In this document: piece by piece, positions 33,047-41,094 of the stretch | How positions within the stretch are numbered: position 1 is the first letter of the stretch | How the letters are laid out: the number at the start of each line of letters is the position of its first letter | NCBI RefSeq assembly: GCF_000213555.1 | Contig: NZ_GL891985.1 | Coordinates: forward strand, 1-64,000 | From: Dysgonomonas gadei ATCC BAA-286 | GTDB lineage: Bacteria; Bacteroidota; Bacteroidia; Bacteroidales; Dysgonomonadaceae | DNA: 64,000 nt | Direction of reading: 5' to 3' | The notes under the pieces: generated by a model | Seen by the model: the letters and a program-made list of their open reading frames with translations, nothing else | What the model was told of the DNA's origin: nothing | The model's database searches: none | Program-made: the position numbers and the translations under genes

Positions 33047-35839
33047 ATGAAAACAAAACTATTGATTGTATTGCTGGTGTTAATCTCCATGTTTGCTCAG
33101 GCCAAAGAGGTGCGAACCTTCGACAAACTGAGGCAAGGCGACTCATTCAGGCTTAAAGTAACTGTGTCAGACGGAGTGGTCGGACATAATTCGATATGGG
33201 ATTTCGATCAAGCGCAAAAGTTAGAAGTACAGTTCGATGTACTTTCTGTGGATAAAGATTCTGTCAGATTTGGAATCAAACCTACCAATTGGTTTGCACA
33301 TTTCCAAGATAAGGATCAACATGATCCAAACCCATATAGCCTGTTTAAAGTATATAATTATTACGACTCTTATTTCTTTAGCCGTTATGCAAATGGTGAA
33401 AGCATATTCTATTTATTTAGAGATAATAATGTTATCCTTTCTGCAAGTATAAAGGATGGAAAAGTAAGTACTAACTTCCTCCCCATTCCCGAAGAAAGCG
33501 GAATATTCACACGTGACAGAAAAAGATGGTACAGCGATTTACTTCAGATAACAACAGGGGTAAAAATAATAGGAGGAGGTGGCATTCCGAAAGATTTGAC
33601 ATTAGACTTTGAGGCAGTCCTGAGAACTGCGGCTCAAGGCTTCTTTCACAATTGGATCGAAAAGAGCAGAAAAGGCAATCTGATGCCGTGGTTTGTCGAT
33701 TTAAGAGACCCTGTCACTACCCAGAATACCCAAACTCCTACTTTTGTGCAAATAGTTTCGGCTTCATTTGATCTTCAGCCGAATGTACGTTTGATATATA
33801 CGCCCTCAAAAGATATACCCGAGGATCGTGTCTTTATAACTAATAATGGCGAAAGAATCAGGCCTGCAAAAAAGTCATCTGATGGTTCATATACCTTTGA
33901 ATTCTTCCTGTCATCACCAAAAAGAATGGAAATTAATGGCATTTTACTGGACCTCACACCTGATGATTCAATAAAGATAGAATATAATACTGTAGAAAAT
34001 GACTATTTATTTACAGGCAGGGGCAGTGCCAATTCAGCCTATACTAACCAAATCGTAAAGTTTTATAAGGAGGAAAAAGAATTACAAAACTCTGGCGAAC
34101 TCTGGAAAATTACACAGCAACAGATAGACGACTTCTTCGACAAAGGTAAAGCCAAACATCAGACCCTGCTGCAAACTTATGGCAAAGAAATGAATGCTTA
34201 TTGGGTAAGATCGGCAGAACTATCATACAACTATTGGTATTTGTCCGAAAAAGTTAACATGCATAATGCCATAACGCAGCAGAATATTGGGGACTTAATG
34301 AAACCAATGCCTCTACAGTATCAAATAGACTGGACGAGTAAAGAATTTGGGTGTATATTTCCGACGACCGACTATTTGTACCAGCCTTATACATACGGAG
34401 AGTTCCTTGATAGCTATTATAGCTACAAAGCATGGCAGACAAATGATGATGTGCTTACCGGAATGAGGTATCTTCAAGAACATATTCCCAAATATTACTT
34501 TGCTGATGCCATATTCTGGGGATATCCGCGGTTCTATCTGACCTCTGAGACACTAAAATATCTGATGACAGGCTTTCATCTGGAGGATAGCCAAAGAGAA
34601 TACGACGACTTCCTGAGAAAATGCGCTGAACCCGGATTACGTACAAGCATAACTTCTATGCATGAACAGGTGGAAAAAGTAGAACCCGGAGCGAATATTA
34701 AAGATCTTAATCTGGCAATTCAGAACTATATACCATTAAAAAATGCATCTGATAGTTATATCGTATTGCTTGTAGATGAAGGATTAACAGAATCCTTTAA
34801 CCTTCAACTGAAGAATCCGTATAAAGAATCAGATAAGGAAAATGATTATCTCCGGGATAAAATAACGCCCTGCGTAATAACTTCCGCATCAAGGAAATCC
34901 CTTTTTGAAAAAAATAACAATGCGCAGGAGTATATTACTTTTGTATCCGATGATAAATTACGCGATTATTATGATAAAGTTATCACCCGAAAAGGATGTT
35001 ATATCATAATGAGAAGTGATGGGACTATTCTGGATAGGGTACTGGGTAACTATAACGACTCAGGCATTCTTATCTTATCGGTAATAGAAGAAGATATTCA
35101 AAAACAAAAGAATCAGAGTACCGCTTCGGGCGGTATTCTGGTGCCTATTATTTTATCTTCACTTTTCTCTGTGATACTCACATTCTTCATAGTACGGCTG
35201 GTAATCCAACGGCGAGAGCGTACCAAAAGACATATTTCAGAACTTGAGCTAAAAGCTATCCGTGCTCAGATGAATCCACACTTTACTTTCAATGCTCTAG
35301 GTTCCATTCAGAATCTTATAAATCAGAAAAAGGATAAAGAAGCGAATGACTATTTGGTTAACTTTGCAAAACTGCTTCGTCTGGTATTATCAACATCGGA
35401 GAAGAGACTGATTACTCTGTCGGAAGAAATAGAGCAACTGGAATTATACCTTCGCCTCGAACAGTTGCGTGTACCTTTCAGGTATACTATTGATATAGAT
35501 GAAAGTATCGACGTGGAGAACGAGGAAATACCCGGGATGTTGATTCAGCCGATTGTTGAAAATGCCGTAAAACACGGAGTTGTTCCCAAGGGAGGTGGAC
35601 ATATAAAGTTGACTTTTACAATGACCGGACAAGTGTTGTATGTAACCGTAACAGATACAGGCAATGGCTATGTTGTACCGGAAGACACCACAAAAACAGG
35701 ATTTGGATTACAGGCAATCCGTGAACGGTTGAAGCTGTTAAACAAGGAGCTGAAACTCGAGATCGGTTTGCAAATAGAGAATATTGAAACAGATCGCAAA
35801 ATCACCGGGTGCATGGTTACAATATCGATACCCGTTTAA
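33047..35839 (+). CDS. LytS-type sensor histidine kinase with large periplasmic region
   Basis: A 930-residue membrane sensor. The start is set at MKTKLLIVLLVLISMFAQA, a signal peptide; 11 extra upstream codons (from 33014) are not needed. A periplasmic region of about 670 residues follows. Its last part (about 550-680) has the strand-helix rhythm of a thioredoxin-like fold (SYIVLLVDEG, CYIIMRSDGTILDRVLG) but no CxxC. A transmembrane helix lies at about 696-720. The cytoplasmic part is a His_kinase/HATPase pair: RAQMNPHFTFNALGSIQN with His745, N-box IVENAVKHG, DTGNGYV and GFGLQAIRERL. It is paired with the LytTR regulator 14 nt downstream. The signal sensed is unknown. Confidence 0.9.
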   Translation: MKTKLLIVLLVLISMFAQAKEVRTFDKLRQGDSFRLKVTVSDGVVGHNSIWDFDQAQKLEVQFDVLSVDKDSVRFGIKPTNWFAHFQDKDQHDPNPYSLFKVYNYYDSYFFSRYANGESIFYLFRDNNVILSASIKDGKVSTNFLPIPEESGIFTRDRKRWYSDLLQITTGVKIIGGGGIPKDLTLDFEAVLRTAAQGFFHNWIEKSRKGNLMPWFVDLRDPVTTQNTQTPTFVQIVSASFDLQPNVRLIYTPSKDIPEDRVFITNNGERIRPAKKSSDGSYTFEFFLSSPKRMEINGILLDLTPDDSIKIEYNTVENDYLFTGRGSANSAYTNQIVKFYKEEKELQNSGELWKITQQQIDDFFDKGKAKHQTLLQTYGKEMNAYWVRSAELSYNYWYLSEKVNMHNAITQQNIGDLMKPMPLQYQIDWTSKEFGCIFPTTDYLYQPYTYGEFLDSYYSYKAWQTNDDVLTGMRYLQEHIPKYYFADAIFWGYPRFYLTSETLKYLMTGFHLEDSQREYDDFLRKCAEPGLRTSITSMHEQVEKVEPGANIKDLNLAIQNYIPLKNASDSYIVLLVDEGLTESFNLQLKNPYKESDKENDYLRDKITPCVITSASRKSLFEKNNNAQEYITFVSDDKLRDYYDKVITRKGCYIIMRSDGTILDRVLGNYNDSGILILSVIEEDIQKQKNQSTASGGILVPIILSSLFSVILTFFIVRLVIQRRERTKRHISELELKAIRAQMNPHFTFNALGSIQNLINQKKDKEANDYLVNFAKLLRLVLSTSEKRLITLSEEIEQLELYLRLEQLRVPFRYTIDIDESIDVENEEIPGMLIQPIVENAVKHGVVPKGGGHIKLTFTMTGQVLYVTVTDTGNGYVVPEDTTKTGFGLQAIRERLKLLNKELKLEIGLQIENIETDRKITGCMVTISIPV

Positions 35840-35853
35840 AACTTAAGATATAA

Positions 35854-36627
35854 ATGACAAATATTCCTATACGAGCAATTATTGTAGAAGACGAGCAAAA
35901 TAATCGTGAAAACCTTCAGCAGCTTCTCTCTGAATACTGTCCTGCGGTTGAGATAGTTGCTTTATGTTCGTCGGCGCTTGAAGGCCGGCAGAATATCGTA
36001 GAATTAAAACCCGACCTGGTCTTTCTTGATGTGGAAATGCCGGGCGGTGATGGTTTCTCTATGCTGGAGAGTCTTTCCAAATTTGATTTCGAAGTGATTT
36101 TTGTGACTGCATTCACCAATTATGCAGTTAAAGCAATAAAAATATCGGCACTAGATTACATTGTAAAACCAATAGATACTATGGAGTTATTGAAAGCAGT
36201 GGATAAGGCTATAGAAACAATACACAGCAAACAAAATAACACACGAATGCTTAATCTACTGAATAACAGAAGTAAACAGGATAATAAGAAAACAATTGCC
36301 CTACCCCTGTCCAATAAAATTGAATTCGTAGAGATTATGAATATTATCCGGTGCGAATCGGATGGGAATTATACATTCTTCTATCTCAAGAGTGGCGAGA
36401 AATTATTGATATCAAAGACTCTTAAGGAATACGACGAATTACTCTCTCCTATAAATTTCCTTCGGGTACACCAGTCCCATCTGATAAATCTGAATGAAGT
36501 AAAAAGTTTTGTGAAAACCGACGGAGGGTATATATTGATGAAAGATGGGTCGAGTATCACGATATCCCGTCAGCGACGAGAGATGGTATTACGTGTTTTA
36601 CATAAAAACGACTTCAAAGAACGCTAG
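35854..36627 (+). CDS. LytTR-family response regulator
   Basis: A 257-residue response regulator with a receiver domain (about 5-125: IIVEDEQNN acidic pair, phospho-acceptor Asp59 in LVFLDVEMPGGDG, conserved KP near 110) and a C-terminal LytTR DNA-binding domain (about 150-250; VHQSHLINLNEVKSFVK is typical). It is co-transcribed with the LytS-type kinase. LytTR proteins bind direct repeats; none was recognised nearby. The downstream gap to 36813 has no clear terminator. Confidence 0.93.
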   Translation: MTNIPIRAIIVEDEQNNRENLQQLLSEYCPAVEIVALCSSALEGRQNIVELKPDLVFLDVEMPGGDGFSMLESLSKFDFEVIFVTAFTNYAVKAIKISALDYIVKPIDTMELLKAVDKAIETIHSKQNNTRMLNLLNNRSKQDNKKTIALPLSNKIEFVEIMNIIRCESDGNYTFFYLKSGEKLLISKTLKEYDELLSPINFLRVHQSHLINLNEVKSFVKTDGGYILMKDGSSITISRQRREMVLRVLHKNDFKER

Positions 36628-36813
36628 GGTTTCGTTAGATTATATAACCGTTCGAAAAAAACATTCTAACCCAAAATATCCTGAGTTTAAAGCGGCACAA
36701 AATTTAATTTTAAATACAAACTAAAAATTTAAGATATAAAATATATCATTAGAATATACCCCTTTCTTATCTTCCTTTTTCTTATTTTTGTGCAACCATA
36801 TCTTATCTAACAA

Positions 36814-37794
36814 ATGGAATTCAGGACAAAAATAGAAATACCAAAATCAGACCTGACAGTTTCTCATAGAAGCAGCATATTAATGATTGGTTCCTGCTTT
36901 ATTGAGAATATGGGAAGATTGCTTACCGATAATAAATTCAATGTAAATCTCAATCCGTTTGGCGTACTTTACAATCCTAAATCGATCAACCAGGCTTTAA
37001 AGCTACTCATCGAAAAAAAGAAATTCACCGAAAACGATGTTTTCGAATACAAAGGGCTTTATCATAGCTTTTTCCATCATAGTATATTCTCTAATATAGA
37101 TATAGATAAATGTATTGAAGGAATAAACACAAAAATCGAAAAATCTTCTGCTGATTTACGGCAGGCAGATATTCTGTTCATCACATTCGGTACGGCATAT
37201 GTCTTCCGGTCGAAAAAAAGCAATATGGTCGTAGGCAATTGCCATAAACTGCCCGCATCGGATTTTGACAGATACCGGCTTTCTGTCGATGATATTGTGA
37301 ATGATTGGAAATCCTTGATAGACGAACTAAGACTGATAAACCCGACTCTCCAAATCCTGTTTACTGTAAGTCCTATCCGCCACATGAAAGATGGCGCCCA
37401 CGAAAATCAGCTTAGCAAATCGACATTGCTCCTCGCTATTGATAAATTAAGGGAGAAAGCAACCGGGTTGCACTACTTTCCCTCCTATGAAATTGTTCTA
37501 GATGAACTGCGTGACTACCGATTCTATAATGATGATATGACGCATCCGAATACAATGGCGATCAACTATATATGGGAACGATTTTCCGATACGTATTTTA
37601 GAGCCGAAACTCATCCGGTAATAGAAGAATGGAACAAGATATACCTTGCTCTCAATCATCGGCCTTTCAATGCTGAAACCGATGAGTATAAGCATTTTTT
37701 AAGGCAAACTTTGTTAAAGATTAAAGCCTTCAACGAGAAATATCCATACATTTGCTGTAGTGACGAAGTCTCTGAATTAGAGAGCCGTCTATAA
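36814..37794 (+). CDS. GSCFA-domain protein
   Basis: A 326-residue cytoplasmic protein of the GSCFA family, named after its N-terminal motif, here IGSCFIENM (G26-C28-F29) with Asn present. The fold is thought to be SGNH-hydrolase-like: GSCF takes the place of block I, FGTAYVF block III region, and DDMTHPNTMAINYIWERF resembles the Asp/His end motif. In Bacteroidota it commonly precedes murF-alr, as here (19 nt gap), suggesting a link to cell-envelope metabolism. Substrate unknown. Confidence 0.88.
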   Translation: MEFRTKIEIPKSDLTVSHRSSILMIGSCFIENMGRLLTDNKFNVNLNPFGVLYNPKSINQALKLLIEKKKFTENDVFEYKGLYHSFFHHSIFSNIDIDKCIEGINTKIEKSSADLRQADILFITFGTAYVFRSKKSNMVVGNCHKLPASDFDRYRLSVDDIVNDWKSLIDELRLINPTLQILFTVSPIRHMKDGAHENQLSKSTLLLAIDKLREKATGLHYFPSYEIVLDELRDYRFYNDDMTHPNTMAINYIWERFSDTYFRAETHPVIEEWNKIYLALNHRPFNAETDEYKHFLRQTLLKIKAFNEKYPYICCSDEVSELESRL

Positions 37795-37813
37795 AAAGAA
37801 AGAAGAGACTGAC

Positions 37814-40285
37814 ATGAAATATTCCATTCATAAAATAGCCAAAATACTTGATGCTATTGTATCCGACCTGAACGATGCAGACATAAGTATATTGCTTACC
37901 GATAGCCGTCAAGTGTTTTATCCGGCTGAAACATTATTCTTTGCCTTATCCACGAAGAATAACGATGGACATAAATATATCAACGAACTATATGAACTGG
38001 GAGTCCGTAACTTTGTTGTTTCGCAGATACTTCCCGATTGGGAGAATTATAACGATGCGAACTTCCTTGTAGTAACAAATACCCTGGCTGCATTGCAGCG
38101 TATCGCGGCATATCATCGCAATCAGTTCGATATTCCTGTTATTGGTATAACAGGCAGCAATGGAAAAACAGTAGTTAAAGAATGGTTATATCAGATACTT
38201 CATCAGGACTTTAATATAACCCACTCGCCCCGCAGTTACAATTCCCAGATAGGAGTACCGCTGTCGGTGTGGCAAATGAATGATCATACGCAACTCGGCA
38301 TCTTCGAAGCAGGGATCTCCCAACCGGAAGAGATGTCGAAGCTGGAGGCGATTATCCGTCCTACTATAGGCATTCTCACCAATATCGGACAGGCTCATCA
38401 GGAAGGCTTTAAATCCATGAAGCAGAAATGCCTGGAGAAACTGGAACTGTTTATCAATTGCGATGTCATCATTTGCGAAGAAGAAAATGAACTGATAGAT
38501 GAATGTATGGAAATTGCGTGTCTGTCGCATAAACGTCTGACATGGTCACGCAGGGGTTCAAGTAAGAGCCCGTTATACATAATGAAAATAGAGAAGCAGG
38601 AAAAATCTACGACTATTCATTATTCTGTTTTGGGTATGGCATCTAAGCTGGTGATTCCATTCTCTGACGATGCTTCTATCGAAGATGCGATCCATGTACT
38701 GGCTACAGCGTTCTATCTTCATATGTCGCTTCCTGACATAAATGAGCGTATGTCGACTCTCGAGCCTGTAGCTATGCGGCTCGATGTACGTCAGGGGAAG
38801 AATAATTCTACTCTCATCAATGACTCGTACAACTCAGATATCAATTCTCTGAATATAGCATTGGACTTTCTTGCACAGCGTGCTACCACCAGCGAACAGA
38901 AAAAGGTACTTATCATATCCGACATTCCGCAATCGGGACTTATTCCGCGCGAGTTGTACTATCTGGCCGCCAATCTGGTGTTAAATAAGAAAATAGACCT
39001 TCTGATAGGTATAGGGCAGGAAATATCGGCTCACAAGGAGATGTTTAAAGATACCGAAAGCTTGTTCTTTAATACTACCGAAGACTTTATACACTCCAAC
39101 ATCTGGCACGATTTCCATGATATGTTCATCCTGTTGAAGGGGGCGAGAAGCTTCTCTTTCGAGAGTATAAATAAACTGCTGGAGGTAAAGACCCATGAGA
39201 CCGTACTGGATGTGGACTTGGATGCTATTGTCCATAACTTTAAGTTTTACCGTTCCAAGCTGAATCCGAAAACAAAGATGATCTGTATGGTTAAGGCTGA
39301 TGGATATGGTACAGGCTCGTCCGAGGTTGCTAAGACGCTCCAGTACCATAAATGCGATTATCTTGCTGTGGCTGTTGCCGAAGAAGGCGTAATTCTGCGT
39401 AAACAAGGGATAAAAGTTCCTATTATAGTTCTCAATTCGGAAGTCGGAGGCTTTGAGGAACTCGCCACGTATTCTTTAGAGCCTGAAGTTTATAATTTCA
39501 GAATATTGGACGCCTTCATTAAAGAAGCTAAATTGCAGGGTATAACCAACTACCCGATACATATAAAGATAGATACGGGTATGCACCGCCTTGGATTTAC
39601 AGAAGAGGATATACCTGAATTAATGGATCGCGTCAAAGGGCAGACCGGTGTACGTATACAGTCCGTATTCTCCCATCTGGCTGCCAGCGAAAGCTGGAAC
39701 TTTGATGATTTCACCCTCCAACAGATCAAGACATTTAAGAAGATAGCCGGAGAAGTTGAAGACAGCTGCCATTATCCGGTGATGAAGCATATTCTCAATT
39801 CAGCAGGAATAGAACGTTTCCCTGAAGAACAATTGGATATGGTACGCCTGGGGATAAGCCTCTATGGTGTCAGTGCCAGTGGCTTGAACGGGCTTCGCAA
39901 TGTATGTACGCTGAAAACAACTATTTTGCAGATAAAGCACATCAAGGCCGGAGAAACCGTTGGTTACGGACGTAAGGGGCATTTCGACCACGATGCTACA
40001 ATAGCCACTATCCGGATCGGTTATGCCGATGGTATCAGCCGTCAGTTTGGGAACGGTGTAGGGGTTGTCCTTGTCAACGGATACCAGGTCTCTATTGTAG
40101 GTAACATATGTATGGACCTGACAATGATAGATGTTACAGGTATAGAAGTCAAAGAAGGGGATATTGTTACTATCTTCGGAGAAAATCTTCCGGTAACCGA
40201 TTTGGCAAAAAAAATAAATACGATCCCTTACGAAATATTTACATCGATATCCAACAGGGTTAAGCATATATATTATAAAGAATAA
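37814..40285 (+). CDS. murF-alr: Bifunctional MurF ligase / alanine racemase
   Basis: An 823-residue fusion typical of Bacteroidota. Residues about 1-450 are UDP-N-acetylmuramoyl-tripeptide:D-Ala-D-Ala ligase with ATP loop GITGSNGKT (from G111) and NDSYNSD. Residues about 460-823 are a PLP-dependent alanine racemase with MVKADGYGTG (PLP lysine K494), ILNSAGIERFP and VRLGISLYG near the middle, and the end motif YEIFTSISNRVKHIY. The fused enzyme supplies D-Ala and then attaches D-Ala-D-Ala in the cytoplasmic steps of peptidoglycan synthesis. It follows the GSCFA gene in a likely two-gene operon. Confidence 0.96.
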   Translation: MKYSIHKIAKILDAIVSDLNDADISILLTDSRQVFYPAETLFFALSTKNNDGHKYINELYELGVRNFVVSQILPDWENYNDANFLVVTNTLAALQRIAAYHRNQFDIPVIGITGSNGKTVVKEWLYQILHQDFNITHSPRSYNSQIGVPLSVWQMNDHTQLGIFEAGISQPEEMSKLEAIIRPTIGILTNIGQAHQEGFKSMKQKCLEKLELFINCDVIICEEENELIDECMEIACLSHKRLTWSRRGSSKSPLYIMKIEKQEKSTTIHYSVLGMASKLVIPFSDDASIEDAIHVLATAFYLHMSLPDINERMSTLEPVAMRLDVRQGKNNSTLINDSYNSDINSLNIALDFLAQRATTSEQKKVLIISDIPQSGLIPRELYYLAANLVLNKKIDLLIGIGQEISAHKEMFKDTESLFFNTTEDFIHSNIWHDFHDMFILLKGARSFSFESINKLLEVKTHETVLDVDLDAIVHNFKFYRSKLNPKTKMICMVKADGYGTGSSEVAKTLQYHKCDYLAVAVAEEGVILRKQGIKVPIIVLNSEVGGFEELATYSLEPEVYNFRILDAFIKEAKLQGITNYPIHIKIDTGMHRLGFTEEDIPELMDRVKGQTGVRIQSVFSHLAASESWNFDDFTLQQIKTFKKIAGEVEDSCHYPVMKHILNSAGIERFPEEQLDMVRLGISLYGVSASGLNGLRNVCTLKTTILQIKHIKAGETVGYGRKGHFDHDATIATIRIGYADGISRQFGNGVGVVLVNGYQVSIVGNICMDLTMIDVTGIEVKEGDIVTIFGENLPVTDLAKKINTIPYEIFTSISNRVKHIYYKE

Positions 40286-40383
40286 TCAGTTCTTCTGTTG
40301 AAGGGCAGGATAGCGAAAAACTGACAAAGTTGACTACTTTTGTATACTTTTTATTTATCAATTTTAAATACAATTACAATTTT

Positions 40384-40440
40384 TCAAAGAGCTATAAGCT
40401 AACAGCTAAAGGCTATCAGCTCTATTTATAGATAAACTTG
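40384..40440 (+). repeat. TAAGCTAACAGCTAAAGGCT dispersed repeat
   Basis: Starts TCAAAGAGCTATAAGCTAAC and ends ATAGATAAACTTG. Near-identical blocks occur at 46341-46396 and 61361-61415, and an inverted relative at 9224-9255. It lies between murF-alr and the Cys-rich gene; no coding potential. Confidence 0.75.
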
Positions 40441-40528
40441 TATAGAAGAAATACGTCATAAGTATGTTTCTGCTAAAACTTCTTAAAAACTTATCTGTTA
40501 TATAAAAATAATTACCTTTGTAGTTGAA

Positions 40529-40987
40529 ATGAAAAAGTTTGGTCAGACACTTATATTATTGATTGCCGCCGCAACTGTATTTTTCACAGGTGCAGGGGTG
40601 ACAATTATAAACTACTGCTGTACTACTTGCAGTGGCCAGACACTTTTTATGACCGAACAACATGTATGCTGCGCACAGGCTGGTCAAACTGAAGAAGCTT
40701 CAGGCTGCTGTTCTGTTAAAGATACAGCACATCACGATACATGTGAAACTTCGTTTAAAAGTGAGACGCACTGTTCGGCATCCCGCTTGTCTATAGATAT
40801 AGATGCCTCATCATTCCGTCCTCAGGTGGCAACTCCTTTTGTGTGGATATCGGATGCTTCATTGGCTGTTACTTCGAATATTTTACCCGAAAAGGTAGAA
40901 TATACCGATGAATATACTCAGTTTGAATCACCTCCCGAAAGTCCTCCGAGGGATTACCTGTCCCTTATCAGAGTACTTATCATTTGA
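40529..40987 (+). CDS. Cys-rich exported small protein, HYC_CC_PP-like
   Basis: A 152-residue protein with an N-terminal hydrophobic segment (about 7-25) that is a signal peptide or membrane anchor. Just after it come clustered cysteines and histidines: NYCCTTC (C30, C31, C34), HVCC (C47, C48), GCC (C60, C61), then AHHDTC. Near the C-terminus there is a PPESPP motif. This matches the Bacteroidota family named for HYC, CC and PP motifs, here with Asn in place of the first His. It is immediately upstream of a TonB-dependent receptor. Metal binding (copper or zinc) is likely from the ligands but not shown. A TACCTTTG box at 40513-40520 sits 8 nt before the start codon. Confidence 0.78.
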   Translation: MKKFGQTLILLIAAATVFFTGAGVTIINYCCTTCSGQTLFMTEQHVCCAQAGQTEEASGCCSVKDTAHHDTCETSFKSETHCSASRLSIDIDASSFRPQVATPFVWISDASLAVTSNILPEKVEYTDEYTQFESPPESPPRDYLSLIRVLII

Positions 40988-41094
40988 TTTCTCTACCTTA
41001 GTTATGTTATACAGGATATTCAGATAATCCTGTACTTAATGCTTTGTACTTACTACTAAGTGCTTATTAACTCATTACTAATAAAGAGAATCAA

